Source: Acidihalobacter_A sp037381185 (GTDB taxonomy: Bacteria > Pseudomonadota > Gammaproteobacteria > DSM-5130 > Acidihalobacteraceae). From it: a DNA stretch of 64,000 nucleotides. Positions within the stretch are counted from its first letter, which is position 1. Each line of letters starts with the position of its first letter. The DNA is taken from NCBI RefSeq assembly GCF_037381185.1, contig NZ_JARRQY010000036.1, forward strand, positions 3,664-67,663. The letters are read 5' to 3'. Shown piece by piece: positions 1-8,486 of this stretch. Under the pieces are notes generated by a model that was not told where the DNA came from, did not search any database, and saw nothing but the letters and a program-made list of their open reading frames with translations. The position numbers were made by a program, and so were the translations under genes.

Positions 1-558
1 GACGAGGAGTGCTTGCCTTATCACGACGACGTGTTGCGTGTGATCCAGCTGTTCCAGAAGGCGCAGCGCCCGGTGACAGGCATCGGCCTGGGCGGTCTGC
101 TGGTTGCCGAGGCCGTCGGCGGACAGGCCAGAGCGGAGCCGGAATACACCGCGGGCTTCGTGAACGCGCGCAAGACGCCGGCGGGCGAAGGTGATGCGCT
201 GGCCGAGGCGCTAGACGGACGTCAGTTGTTCGTGCTGTACCACGGTTCGGTGAGTCTGCCCGAAGGCGTCGAGCCGATTCTGGTCGACGATGAGGGACGC
301 TGGCTGGCTATCCGCTCCGATCGGAATACCTATGGAATGCTGTTCCGGCCAGAGATGAAACCGGGCATGCTCGAGGACATTATCATGGAAGACGGCCACA
401 ATCCTCCGCCCGACATTGGTGATCTGCTGGGCGAGGCGCGCATGAACTGGGGCGAGATGCAGGAGGTCACGGACAAGGTCGTGGTCGCGCTGGTCAGCGA
501 GTTGGGGCTGATGCGCGAACGGCGCAAGACGCCGGTTTTCTCGCTCAAGGTGGAATGA
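1..558 (+). CDS. Glutamine-amidotransferase-like protein without catalytic residues (5' end cut)
   Basis: The frame is open from base 1, so the N-terminus lies outside the window. The visible part resembles the class I (GuaA/GATase1) fold. A segment around bases 76-115 reads RPVTGIGLGGLLVAEAVGG, matching the nucleophile elbow normally written GxCLGxQLLAxALGG, but glycine stands where the catalytic cysteine belongs. Downstream, LYHGSVSLPEG matches the HG-loop, and YGMLFRPE matches the usual yGLQFHPE, with the catalytic histidine replaced by arginine. With both Cys and His lost it should not hydrolyse glutamine; a binding or regulatory role is inferred. Its stop overlaps the start of the next gene (ATGATG), suggesting translational coupling. 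Confidence 0.65.
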   Translation, partial: DEECLPYHDDVLRVIQLFQKAQRPVTGIGLGGLLVAEAVGGQARAEPEYTAGFVNARKTPAGEGDALAEALDGRQLFVLYHGSVSLPEGVEPILVDDEGRWLAIRSDRNTYGMLFRPEMKPGMLEDIIMEDGHNPPPDIGDLLGEARMNWGEMQEVTDKVVVALVSELGLMRERRKTPVFSLKVE

Positions 559-959
559 TGCTTCCGGTTCAGCCCAAACGGGCCAAGGATCCGCAAAAGC
601 GGCTGGTCCGCCTGTATCAGCAGCTTCCCGAGGAGCAGCAGGTAATGCTGCTGGAGTTCGCCGAGTTTCTCGCCTCGCGCGGTCCCCAGGCTCCGCGCGA
701 GCTGCCCAAGCCCGTGCCGCAGCCGCGTCCTGAGGAGGAATCCGTGGTCAAGGCCATTCGGCGTCTTTCCGCCACCTATCCGATGTTGGACAAGGCGAAG
801 ATGCTGAACCAGACCTCTTCCCTGGTCGCGCAACACGTCATGCAGGGGCGTGAGGCAAGAGAGGTGATCGACGAGTTGGAGGTCGTGTTCGAGGGCCACT
901 ATCGCAAGCTCGTGGTCGAATTCGAAGAAGGCGAGTCGGAAGCGAAAGACGAAGGGTGA
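555..959 (+). CDS. Small conserved hypothetical protein
   Basis: This 134-residue protein is not recognised with certainty. It is hydrophilic and mostly helical, with no signal peptide or membrane segment. The N-terminal third (LVRLYQQLPEEQQVMLLEFAEFLASRG) resembles short helical regulatory or toxin-antitoxin-like modules that carry an 'LLeFaeFL' motif. A proline-rich linker (PKPVPQPRPEEE) separates it from a second helical block. The ATG at 555 overlaps the TGA of the amidotransferase-like gene, so the two are probably coexpressed and may act together. The acidic C-terminal tail is low complexity. No function is claimed. Confidence 0.6.
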   Translation: MMLPVQPKRAKDPQKRLVRLYQQLPEEQQVMLLEFAEFLASRGPQAPRELPKPVPQPRPEEESVVKAIRRLSATYPMLDKAKMLNQTSSLVAQHVMQGREAREVIDELEVVFEGHYRKLVVEFEEGESEAKDEG

Positions 960-1082
960 CGGACGCTCAGCGTTTCCTTTCGACCGCAGAGCGGGGTGTG
1001 CTGCTAACATGTTTCTGATTCCGCCAGCGTGCGCGGCTTTTGTTCCGGCGGTTACCGTCGGATTGGGAGCGAACCCTTTCCC

Positions 1083-2153
1083 ATGATCGAACTGCTTCGC
1101 GCCTGGTTCCAGCGCTACTTTTCCAATCCGCAGATCGTCAGCCTGGTGTTGGTGCTGTTGGTCGGCGCCGGCATCGTGCTGCTGCTCGGGCACTTGTTGG
1201 CGCCGTTGATCGCGGCGCTGGTGGTGGCCTTCGTGCTCGAGGGGGCGGTCGGCTGGTTGTGTCGTCTGGGTATGCCGCGTTTGCTGGCCGTATGGATCGT
1301 GTTCCTGGCGTTCGTCGCTGGCGTGGCCTTGTTCCTGGGTGGCATGGTGCCGTTGCTGATGAGCCAGGTGACCGAGTTCATGCGCGAGCTGCCGAAAATG
1401 CTGGCACAGGGGCAGGATACGCTGCGCGCCTTACCCGCCCGCTATCCGCACTTCATTTCTCAGGCGCAGATCGACGGTCTGATGGGCGAATTGCGGCACG
1501 CCCTCGCCACGTTCGGGCAACGTGTGCTGAGCCTTTCTCTGGCGTCCGTAATCGGCCTGATTTCGTTGATCATCTATCTGATCCTGGTTCCTCTGCTGGT
1601 GTTTTTCTTCCTCAAGGACAAGCGGGTCCTGCTGGGCTGGGCGTCAGGTCTGCTGCCGCGGCAGCGCGCGTTGGCGACCGAGGTCTGGACGGAGGTGAAC
1701 ATCAAGTTCGTCGGATATGTGCGCGGCAAGATTCTGGAGATTCTCGTGGTATGGGCGGCGGGTTACGTGAGTTTTACCGCTTTCGGTTTGCACTACGCTC
1801 TGTTGCTGGCAGTGCTGGTGGGGTTGTCGGTGGTGATCCCCTATGTTGGTGCCGCGGTGGTGACGGTCCCGGTGGTGTTCGTGGCTTATATCCAATGGGG
1901 ATTCACCAGTGATTTCGTCTACGTGGTCAGCGCATACACCATCATCCAGTTTCTCGACGGCAATCTGCTGGTGCCGTTGCTGTTTTCGGAAATGGTGAGT
2001 TTGCATCCGGTCGCCATCATGGCGGCCGTACTGCTGTTCGGCGGCTTGTGGGGCGTGTGGGGCGTGTTTTTCGCGATTCCTCTGGCTACGCTGGTGCAGG
2101 CCGTTGCACATGCTCTGAAACGTGCGACTACGCCTCTTGAGCTGACACCATAA
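1083..2153 (+). CDS. AI-2E family transporter (PerM/YhhT type inner-membrane protein)
   Basis: A polytopic membrane protein of 356 residues. Hydrophobic segments lie near residues 17-55, 63-85, 145-180, 215-275 and 285-345. The central soluble loop and the C-terminal GLWGVWGVFFAIPLATL motif are typical of the AI-2E (UPF0118) permease family. Family members export small molecules or act as Na+/H+ antiporters, and the substrate cannot be told from sequence. The start is placed at ATG 1083, giving MIELLRAWFQRYF, rather than at the upstream in-frame GTG 1029, whose extension is arginine-rich and not family-like. It follows the small hypothetical gene by 123 bp, so it may have its own promoter. 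Confidence 0.85.
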   Translation: MIELLRAWFQRYFSNPQIVSLVLVLLVGAGIVLLLGHLLAPLIAALVVAFVLEGAVGWLCRLGMPRLLAVWIVFLAFVAGVALFLGGMVPLLMSQVTEFMRELPKMLAQGQDTLRALPARYPHFISQAQIDGLMGELRHALATFGQRVLSLSLASVIGLISLIIYLILVPLLVFFFLKDKRVLLGWASGLLPRQRALATEVWTEVNIKFVGYVRGKILEILVVWAAGYVSFTAFGLHYALLLAVLVGLSVVIPYVGAAVVTVPVVFVAYIQWGFTSDFVYVVSAYTIIQFLDGNLLVPLLFSEMVSLHPVAIMAAVLLFGGLWGVWGVFFAIPLATLVQAVAHALKRATTPLELTP

Positions 2154-2185
2154 GCGGCTGCTGCCGCGGAAGTGGCGCGTCGCTG

Positions 2186-2776
2186 TCAAGCGCGAGGGGA
2201 TTCCGGGGGAGGGGCGGTCTGCAGGCCGTACCAGTCCGGGCGCAGCAGGCCGTAGACGGCGCCGTCCGATGTTTCGCCGTTGACGAGCCAGCGTTCACGC
2301 AACAGGCCTTCGTGCTGGAAGCCGAGGCGTTCCAGTGCCTTTTTGGAAGCGGTGTTGCGGGGATCGATTTCGGCCTCGATGCGGTGAAGGTCGAGGTGCG
2401 TGAAGCCGTAGCCGACAAGTTTACGCAGAGCTTCGCCCATATAGCCCTTGCCCCATGCCGATGCGACGAGAGCGTAGCCGAGTTCGGCACGGCGGTGGGT
2501 TGTGGAAATCTTGAACAGCATGCAACGTCCGATCAGCTGCGCATCGTCGAGCGTTTCGAGCCCCAGGCTCAGGGATTCGCCGCGGCGAAAGGCATCGGCG
2601 TCGTGCTTGATCGTCTCGTTAGCCTGCTCGATGGAGGTCCAGGCCGGCGAATTCCAGTAGCGCATGATCTCCGGGGCAGAGTGTATGGCGAACAGCGCTT
2701 GCGCGTCCGCTGCGCCGCATAGGCGCAGGCGCAAACGCTCGGTTTGTAGTGGCAGGCTCTCGATGGCGGATGTCAT
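2186..2776 (-). CDS. GNAT family N-acetyltransferase (RimJ/RimL type)
   Basis: A 196-residue cytoplasmic acetyltransferase. The N-terminus (LQTERLRLRLCGAADAQALFAI) is the standard RimJ/RimL opening. An acetyl-CoA binding region follows (ELGYALVASAWGKGYMGEALRKLVGYGF), then NTASKKALERLGFQHEGLLRE, the conserved 'N.aS..vlek.GF..eG' block. These enzymes transfer acetyl from acetyl-CoA to N-terminal amines of ribosomal proteins or to small amines; the actual acceptor is unknown. The start at 2776 gives MTSAIESLPLQTERL. It lies 29 bp downstream of phoH on the same strand and is probably cotranscribed with it. Confidence 0.88.
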   Translation of the reverse strand: MTSAIESLPLQTERLRLRLCGAADAQALFAIHSAPEIMRYWNSPAWTSIEQANETIKHDADAFRRGESLSLGLETLDDAQLIGRCMLFKISTTHRRAELGYALVASAWGKGYMGEALRKLVGYGFTHLDLHRIEAEIDPRNTASKKALERLGFQHEGLLRERWLVNGETSDGAVYGLLRPDWYGLQTAPPPESPRA

Positions 2777-2805
2777 GAGCGATCGAGTTCTGTATCGAAC
2801 GGTTG

Positions 2806-4224
2806 TTACAGCGTGTCCGAGGCGAAGTCGGCCAGGCGCGAGCGTTCGCCGCGGCGCAGGATGATGTGTCCGCTGTGCGCCCAATCCTTGAACCGGTCGA
2901 CCACGTAGGTCAGGCCCGAGGTGGTCTCGGTGAGGTAGGGCGTGTCGATCTGCGCGACGTTGCCGAGGCAGACGATCTTGGTGCCGGGGCCGGCGCGGGT
3001 GATCAGCGTCTTCATCTGCTTGGAGGTCAGGTTCTGGGCTTCGTCGAGGATGAGGAAGCGGTTCAGGAAAGTGCGCCCGCGCATGAAGTTCAGCGAGCGG
3101 ATCTTGATGCGGTTGCGCAGCAGGTCGTTGGTCGCCTCGCGGCCCCATTCGCCGCCGATGTCGGTGCGCGTGAGTACCTCCAGGTTGTCCATCAGCGCGC
3201 CCATCCAGGGGGTCATCTTCTCCTCTTCGGTGCCGGGCAGGAAGCCGATGTCCTCGCCCACCGGCACGGTGACGCGGGTCATGATGATTTCCTTGTAGCG
3301 GTTCTCGTCGAGGGTCTGCATCAGTGCGGCGGCCAGCGTCAGCAGGGTCTTGCCGGTGCCGGCGGGGCCGACCAGGGTGACGAAGTCGACCTCCGGGTCG
3401 AGCAGCAGGTTGAGGGCGAAATTCTGCTCGGGATTGCGGGCATGGATGCCCCACACGCTGTGTCGCGCGCTGGTGTGGTCCATCGCCGTTTCGATCAACG
3501 CGTGGTCGTCACAGACTTCGCGTGCCAGTGCTGAGAACCCTCTTTCGCCGGGCAGCGTGAGGCATTGGTTCGGGTGCCACTTGACAGCCATCGGGCCGTG
3601 TATGCGGTAGAAGGTGCGGCCGTTTTCCTGCCAGGACTCCATATCCTTGCTGTGCATCTCCCAGAAGTCCGCGGGCAGTTCTTCCTGGCCGCTGTAGAGC
3701 AGGTTGACGTCGTCCAGCACCTGGTCGTTATGGTAGTCCTCGGCGTGCACGCCGACGATGCTTGCCTTGAGCCGTAGGTTGATGTCCTTGGAGACCAGTG
3801 TGACGGGGGTCGACCGGTCGTCGTTCTGCAGCGCGAGGGCGGTTGCGAGGATGGTGTTGTCGGCCGATGAACCCGGCAGGGACTCTGGCAATGCCTGCGG
3901 CAATGCCTTGGTTTGGAAGAACAGGCGCCCGCTGCAGCCGAACGGTGCTGAGGTATCGGTTTGCGGTGGGGCGATCGGCAGGCCGGCGAGAATGTCGCCG
4001 CCGCTCCCGCTCTCCCTGGCCATGATCTCGTCGAGAAAACGACTGACTTGGCGCACGTTGCGCGCCACTTCGGAAACGCCTTTCTTGGAACGATCGAGTT
4101 CCTCGAGCACGACCATGGGGAGGTAGATGTCATGCTCCTGAAAGCGGAATAGCGCGGTGGGGTCGTGCATGAGCACGTTAGTGTCGAGGACGAAGAGGCG
4201 TTTCACTGAATCGGCTTTGCTCAT
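2806..4224 (-). CDS. PhoH family protein with PIN domain (PhoH2-type ATPase/RNA-processing protein)
   Basis: 472 residues with two domains. An N-terminal PIN-type nuclease fold starts with FVLDTNVLMHDP, whose Asp is a metal ligand, and runs to about residue 150. A C-terminal PhoH ATPase has Walker A GPAGTGKT near residue 288 and Walker B FLILDEAQN. PIN-PhoH (PhoH2) proteins are described as RNA helicase/RNases, but E. coli-type PhoH is only loosely linked to phosphate stress, so no phosphate role is claimed. The ATG at 4224 (MSKADSVKRLFVLDTN) is preferred to an in-frame TTG two codons upstream. It heads a small minus-strand unit with the acetyltransferase gene downstream. Confidence 0.93.
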   Translation of the reverse strand: MSKADSVKRLFVLDTNVLMHDPTALFRFQEHDIYLPMVVLEELDRSKKGVSEVARNVRQVSRFLDEIMARESGSGGDILAGLPIAPPQTDTSAPFGCSGRLFFQTKALPQALPESLPGSSADNTILATALALQNDDRSTPVTLVSKDINLRLKASIVGVHAEDYHNDQVLDDVNLLYSGQEELPADFWEMHSKDMESWQENGRTFYRIHGPMAVKWHPNQCLTLPGERGFSALAREVCDDHALIETAMDHTSARHSVWGIHARNPEQNFALNLLLDPEVDFVTLVGPAGTGKTLLTLAAALMQTLDENRYKEIIMTRVTVPVGEDIGFLPGTEEEKMTPWMGALMDNLEVLTRTDIGGEWGREATNDLLRNRIKIRSLNFMRGRTFLNRFLILDEAQNLTSKQMKTLITRAGPGTKIVCLGNVAQIDTPYLTETTSGLTYVVDRFKDWAHSGHIILRRGERSRLADFASDTL

Positions 4225-4341
4225 GCACAAGTCCTGTCGCCTGGGGCGGGTGATGTGTGCCGCAATATCTGTCTTCGCTGCCCGTCTAAGCCTCGGGGCG
4301 GGCCGGTAGCGCGCGTTGCGCGCTGCTGAGCCGAGGCCGGA

Positions 4342-4800
4342 TCAGAGCGCGCGTACCGCTTCGAGCACGGCCGCGCAATGCCCGGCGACCTTGACTTTGC
4401 GCCATTCGTTGCGCAGCACGCCGTCCTTGTCGATGAGAAAAGTGCTGCGTTCGATGCCCATGACCTGGCGTCCGTACATGTTCTTCATCTTGATTACATC
4501 GTAAAGCTTGCAGAGCGCTTCGTCTTCGTCCGAGATCAGTTCGAAGGGAAAACCGAGTTTTTGCTTGAAACGCTCGTGGGAAGCGAGGCTGTCGCGCGAG
4601 ACGCCGAGCACGACCGCGCCGGCCGCCTGAAAGTCGGCGTAGGCGTCGCGGAAGTCGGAACCTTCCGTCGTGCAGCCGGGCGTGCTGTCCTTGGGGTAGA
4701 AGTAGAGCACGACATGCTGTCCGCGCAGTTCGGATAGGGTCGTGTCACCGCCGGTGGACGGACGGGTGAAGTCCGGGGCGGCCTGGCCGATCGTGGGCAT
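4342..4800 (-). CDS. bcp: Thioredoxin-dependent peroxiredoxin of the BCP/PrxQ family
   Basis: 152 residues, the normal length for bacterioferritin comigratory protein. It reduces hydroperoxides using thioredoxin. The peroxidatic site reads YPKDSTPGCTTEGSDFRD; the Thr and Cys of the PxxxTPGC motif are present. The resolving cysteine found five residues later in E. coli Bcp is a glycine or serine here, so it belongs to the 1-Cys-like or alternative-resolving subgroup; a later Cys in AGHCAAV might substitute. An upstream AGGAGATCT sequence gives a good ribosome binding site. It is immediately downstream of gcvR, the same gcvR-bcp order as in enterobacteria. Confidence 0.93.
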   Translation of the reverse strand: MPTIGQAAPDFTRPSTGGDTTLSELRGQHVVLYFYPKDSTPGCTTEGSDFRDAYADFQAAGAVVLGVSRDSLASHERFKQKLGFPFELISDEDEALCKLYDVIKMKNMYGRQVMGIERSTFLIDKDGVLRNEWRKVKVAGHCAAVLEAVRAL

Positions 4801-4872
4801 GGAGATCTCCTTAATCGATGGTGTATGCCGTTGCGCTGGCGGGCGTGCGGGATGTCGGGAAGCCGCGGCCGC

Positions 4873-5403
4873 TCAATGTTTGACTGGCTCCATGATGCCG
4901 TCGAGGTTGAGGTCGTCGCATAGGTCGAGGAACTCGTCGCGCAGTGTGGCCAGATGCGCATGTCCGGGAATCTCCACGGTCATGTGCAGTGAGAACATGG
5001 GCGAGCCGGTATGGGGTGCGGCATAGGTGGCGGTGGTCATGTTTTGGATGTTGACCCCGCGCGAGGCGAAGAAGTTGGACAGCTCGTGGACGATGCCTGG
5101 TTGGTCGAGGGCAACCACGTCGACCCCGTAAGGCACGAAGTCGCCATGTGGCTCGCGGCGCTGGGTGCGTTGGGTGGTGATGACCAGCTCCAGGGTCTGG
5201 GCCAGTCGGTCGAGCGCTTTTTCCAGCTTGGTCGTGGTGTTCCAGTTGCCGCGGGCGAGCAAAATCATGGCAAAAGCACCGCCGAGCACGCTCATGCGGC
5301 TGTCTTCCAGATTGCAGCCTGCCTCGCGTACGACGTCGGCGATCGATTCGACGATACCGGGGCGGTCTTCGCCGAGAATCGATACCACCAGATGAGTATT
5401 CAT
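4873..5403 (-). CDS. gcvR: Glycine cleavage system transcriptional repressor, ACT-domain protein
   Basis: 176 residues with two tandem ACT-type domains: VVSILGEDRPGIVESIADVV at the N-terminus and VDVVALDQPGIVHELSNFFA in the second half. In E. coli GcvR binds glycine and sequesters GcvA to repress gcvTHP. The start at 5403 is supported by a GGAG ribosome binding site just upstream; longer in-frame extensions are not conserved in style. The gene is divergent from dapA and followed by bcp, which matches the classical gcvR-bcp/dapA-bamC arrangement. The name rests on domain content and synteny. Regulation of gcv genes in this organism is inferred. Confidence 0.88.
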   Translation of the reverse strand: MNTHLVVSILGEDRPGIVESIADVVREAGCNLEDSRMSVLGGAFAMILLARGNWNTTTKLEKALDRLAQTLELVITTQRTQRREPHGDFVPYGVDVVALDQPGIVHELSNFFASRGVNIQNMTTATYAAPHTGSPMFSLHMTVEIPGHAHLATLRDEFLDLCDDLNLDGIMEPVKH

Positions 5404-5488
5404 ATTGCTCCGGTTGGGGTGGGTTGTCCTGCTGAAAGAGTAACAGTTCGCGCCCGGGTGCGAAACGCGCCGCGATCGGGTTCGCGGC

Positions 5489-5518
5489 TTGTCAGTGAGA
5501 GGGCCCGACAAGTACTAT
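5489..5518 (+). promoter_or_regulatory. Sigma-70-type promoter for dapA
   Basis: A -35-like TTGTCA at 5489-5494 and a -10-like TACTAT at 5513-5518 are separated by 18 bp, ending 29 bp before the dapA start. Both hexamers keep four or five consensus positions. It lies in the 144 bp gap between the divergent gcvR and dapA genes. Confidence 0.5.
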
Positions 5519-5547
5519 GGCGGCTTCTTTTCCGTTAGGGATTTGGC

Positions 5548-6444
5548 ATGTTTCACGGCAGCATGGTGGCAGTGGCCACGCCGATGAGGCCAGACGGCGG
5601 GGTCGATGATGCCGCCTTGGAGCGGCTGATCGAGTTTCATATCGAGAACGGCACCGATGCCATCGTCGCCGTGGGCACGACGGGCGAGTCGGCGACCATC
5701 GACTTCGACGAGCATTGTCGACTGATCAAACGCTTTGTGGAGTTGGTGCGCGGCCGTGTGCCGCTGATCGCCGGCACCGGTGCCAACGCGACTGCCGAAG
5801 CGATCCGGCTGACGCGCTGCGCCATGAATGCAGGCGCGGATGCCTGTTTGCTGGTTACGCCGTACTACAACAAACCGACGCAGGAAGGCCTTTACCGGCA
5901 TTTCAAGACGGTGGCCGAAGCGGTGCCGATTCCACAGATTCTATACAACGTGCCTGGACGCACCGCGGTCGACATGCAGCCGGAGACGGTGGAGCGGCTT
6001 GCGGTGATCTCCAACATCGTCGGCATCAAGGAAGCGCTGGGTAGGGTCGAGCGCATTGATGAGCTGGTGCGGCGCTGTGGCGACCGCCTCGGCGTGTTCA
6101 GCGGAGACGATGCCACTGGTATGGAGTCGATGCTGGCTGGGGGCAAAGGCGTGATCTCGGTGACCGCCAACGTCGCTCCGCGGTTGATGCATGAAATGTG
6201 TGTGGCGGCCTGTCGCGGCGATCGCGAAGAGGCGGCTGAGCTGGATGCCAAGCTCGCGGGGCTGCATCGAGCGTTGTTCGTCGAGGCCAACCCGATTCCG
6301 GTCAAATGGGCGCTGCATGAGATGGGCTTGATCAACGTGGGCATCCGTTTGCCGCTGACGCCTTTGTCCGAGACCTATTACGATACTGTGCGCGCGGCCA
6401 TGCGCCAGGCTGAGATCGTTCTGCCGGGAGATTCAGATGCTTGA
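5548..6444 (+). CDS. dapA: 4-hydroxy-tetrahydrodipicolinate synthase
   Basis: 298 residues, full length for DapA, which condenses pyruvate with aspartate semialdehyde in the lysine/meso-diaminopimelate pathway in the cytoplasm. The Schiff-base lysine is Lys161 in NIVGIKEALG. The catalytic triad partners are visible as Thr44 (VGTTGE), Tyr107 (TPYYNKP) and Tyr133, with Arg138 in LYNVPGR at the substrate carboxylate. Residue numbering coincides with the E. coli enzyme. Its last eight bases overlap the bamC start, so the pair is an operon. Confidence 0.98.
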   Translation: MFHGSMVAVATPMRPDGGVDDAALERLIEFHIENGTDAIVAVGTTGESATIDFDEHCRLIKRFVELVRGRVPLIAGTGANATAEAIRLTRCAMNAGADACLLVTPYYNKPTQEGLYRHFKTVAEAVPIPQILYNVPGRTAVDMQPETVERLAVISNIVGIKEALGRVERIDELVRRCGDRLGVFSGDDATGMESMLAGGKGVISVTANVAPRLMHEMCVAACRGDREEAAELDAKLAGLHRALFVEANPIPVKWALHEMGLINVGIRLPLTPLSETYYDTVRAAMRQAEIVLPGDSDA

Positions 6445-7525
6445 TGCATTTCGCCGTGCGGCTCTGGTGGGAGCGGTGCTGGGACTGGGCGGCTGTTCCC
6501 TGTGGGGCGGCTCCGGGGGCTATCGGATGGATGCTACCGCGCAGGAATTGCAGGTTCCGCCGCAGCTGACTCCGCCGAAGGCGGAGAGCACCTACGCGAT
6601 TCCGCCGGCCGGGAGTCTTGGGCCGGAGGCGGCGACCGCGCAAAGTGCGGCCGAGGCGAGTGCCGGAGGCGTTGCTTCCGCCGCCACGCAAGCGGGTGTC
6701 GTGCCGGTCGTACCGAACATGCAGTTACAGCAGGCCGGCGCATTCCGCTGGCTGTTGGTGGATGCCAAACCCGGTCAGGTCTGGCCCGAGGTTTTGGCTT
6801 TCTTTAAATCGCGCGGCTTCAAACTGGCGCGGTCCGATGCTGCCACCGGCGTTATCCGCACCGATTGGAAGATCAATGACAATGGCCTGCCCAAGGGTTT
6901 TCTGGCCAGCATTATCAACAACATCTATGCCTCGGGGGCGCGTGATCGCTACGTGGTGCGTTTGGTGCGCGGCCCGAACGGCACGACCGATGTGTATCTC
7001 AGCCACCAGGGCGCGATCAAGGCCAAGGATTCGCAGGGCGATATGGTCTGGCAGTGGGTGCCGCCCAATCCGGCCAAGGAAGCCAGTATGCTGCAGGACC
7101 TGATGGTCTACATGGGGGCGCCGGAAGGCAAGGCGAAGAAACTGGCCAATGCCGTCACCACGCCCAGCCGTTCCGTCTATGCGCTGAGCCAGCAGGACGG
7201 TACCACGGTGCTCAAGGTTGCGCTGCCCTTTGATCAGGCTTGGCCGCAGATCGGTCTGGGGCTAGACCGCGTCGATCTGGTGGTGGATGAGCAGGACCGG
7301 GCCAAGGGCGTGTATGACGTGAGCTATGTCGGCGAGAGCCGCAGCAACGCCCTGCAGCGCCTGTTCGGTGGCGGTTCCGTGCTCAATCACGGCACCAAGT
7401 TCCGGGTCGAGGTCGTGCGTGAGAGCGGTGCGGTGACGGTGCGCGTACTGGACGCCAAGGGGCATCCTCTGTCGCCCAAGGGTACGCGTGAGGTTCTGAA
7501 TCTGCTGCTGAGCGGTTTGCAGTAG
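6437..7525 (+). CDS. bamC: Outer-membrane protein assembly factor BamC (lipoprotein)
   Basis: 362 residues. The N-terminus MLDAFRRAALVGAVLGLGGC carries a type II signal peptide with lipobox LGGC and lipidated Cys20. An unstructured Pro/Ala-rich segment follows (residues ~30-95), then two helix-grip domains (about 100-215 and 240-360), matching BamC/NlpB. The protein is an accessory subunit of the BAM complex that folds beta-barrel proteins. The position directly after dapA with an 8 bp overlap is the well-known dapA-bamC linkage and supports the call, because the primary sequence of BamC is poorly conserved. Confidence 0.88.
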   Translation: MLDAFRRAALVGAVLGLGGCSLWGGSGGYRMDATAQELQVPPQLTPPKAESTYAIPPAGSLGPEAATAQSAAEASAGGVASAATQAGVVPVVPNMQLQQAGAFRWLLVDAKPGQVWPEVLAFFKSRGFKLARSDAATGVIRTDWKINDNGLPKGFLASIINNIYASGARDRYVVRLVRGPNGTTDVYLSHQGAIKAKDSQGDMVWQWVPPNPAKEASMLQDLMVYMGAPEGKAKKLANAVTTPSRSVYALSQQDGTTVLKVALPFDQAWPQIGLGLDRVDLVVDEQDRAKGVYDVSYVGESRSNALQRLFGGGSVLNHGTKFRVEVVRESGAVTVRVLDAKGHPLSPKGTREVLNLLLSGLQ

Positions 7526-7530
7526 AGGTC

Positions 7531-8295
7531 GTGAGCCTGCGTTTTGCGTCGCTAGGCAGCGGCAGCCGAGGCAACGCCTGCGTCGTCGAGTCAGGTACGA
7601 CGCGGGTGCTGCTGGACTGTGGATTTTCCGTCAGCGAAATCGATCGCCGCCTGGCCCCGTTGGGCCTGGCTGGCGCGGACCTCGACGCCATCCTCGTTAC
7701 CCATGAGCACGGCGATCACCTTGCCGGCGCGGCGCGCTTGTCGCGGCGCTACGGCCTGCCGGTATGGCTGACCGCGGGCACGCTCGCCGCCAGCCGCGAT
7801 ACCGGTTATCACCGGGTCGAGATCTTTCACGCCCACGACGTGTTCGAGATCGGCGATCTGCAACTGCATCCATTTCCCGTCCCTCACGATGCCCGCGAAC
7901 CCGCGCAGTTCGTATTCAGCGACGGTGACCGCCGTTTCGGCCAGCTTACCGATACCGGCAGCATCACTCCGCATATCGAACGCATGCTGGCGGGGCTCGA
8001 TGCACTGGTTCTGGAGTGCAATTACGAGCCGGAACTGCTGCGCCGCGGACCGTATCCGCCGGCCTTGAAGGTGCGCGTCGGCGGCGACTACGGCCACCTG
8101 GGTAACGATCAGGCCGCGGTGCTGTTGGAGCGGCTGGATAAGACTCGCCTGAACTGGCTGGTCGGCGCTCATGTGAGCGAGAAGAACAATACGCCAGAGC
8201 ACGCTCGTATGGCTCTGGTCGCAGGAATGGGCTGCGACGACGATCGCATCGAAGTGGCGGCTCAGGACGAGGGAATCGGCTGGCGTTCCGTTTGA
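7531..8295 (+). CDS. MBL-fold metallo-hydrolase (YycJ/WalJ-like)
   Basis: 254 residues beginning at GTG 7531, six bases after the bamC stop. The opening SLRFASLGSGSRGNACVVESG and the metal-binding motif LVTHEHGDHLAG are characteristic of the YycJ/VicX subgroup of metallo-beta-lactamase-fold proteins, with a second metal-ligand region at LVLECNYEPELL and the final His in GAHVSEKNN. YycJ-like proteins are reported to be nucleases or to influence cell-wall and DNA processing; the substrate here is unknown. Tight spacing suggests it is the third gene of the dapA-bamC operon. Confidence 0.9.
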   Translation: MSLRFASLGSGSRGNACVVESGTTRVLLDCGFSVSEIDRRLAPLGLAGADLDAILVTHEHGDHLAGAARLSRRYGLPVWLTAGTLAASRDTGYHRVEIFHAHDVFEIGDLQLHPFPVPHDAREPAQFVFSDGDRRFGQLTDTGSITPHIERMLAGLDALVLECNYEPELLRRGPYPPALKVRVGGDYGHLGNDQAAVLLERLDKTRLNWLVGAHVSEKNNTPEHARMALVAGMGCDDDRIEVAAQDEGIGWRSV

Positions 8296-8444
8296 TACGG
8301 TAGTGACTCGCGTCGCACGGGCGGCGGGCGTGCGTAAACGCGTCCGGCACGGGAGTGTTGGAGTTCGCTGTACTCACCCCAACCTACGGAAACGGGAGGT
8401 TCTCCCGGGGGAGGGTTTTCGGGCGAGGGTGACGGGCGGCTCCA

Positions 8445-8475
8445 GGCCGGCTCATGGCGTGTCCATGAGCCGGCC
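8445..8475. terminator. Strong hairpin between convergent genes
   Basis: GGCCGGCTCATGG at 8445-8457 and its exact reverse complement at 8463-8475 form a 13 bp stem with a 5-base loop. It lies between the metallo-hydrolase gene (plus) and folE2 (minus), 11 bp from the folE2 stop. There is no U-tract on either strand, so bidirectional termination or mRNA 3'-end protection is inferred. Confidence 0.6.
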
Positions 8476-8486
8476 CGCAAGGGGCG

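Noticed and set aside
330..1193. Long minus-strand frame of 287 codons
   Set aside because: It is antisense to two genes with better codon pattern and has no recognisable motif.
2186..3454. A 422-codon frame on the minus strand extending the acetyltransferase over phoH
   Set aside because: Its upstream 226 codons are a shadow of phoH in another frame; the acetyltransferase has a good start at 2776.
4342..4800. Peroxiredoxin without the classical resolving cysteine as a sign of loss of function
   Set aside because: BCP/PrxQ proteins without this cysteine are common and active, so it is not unusual.
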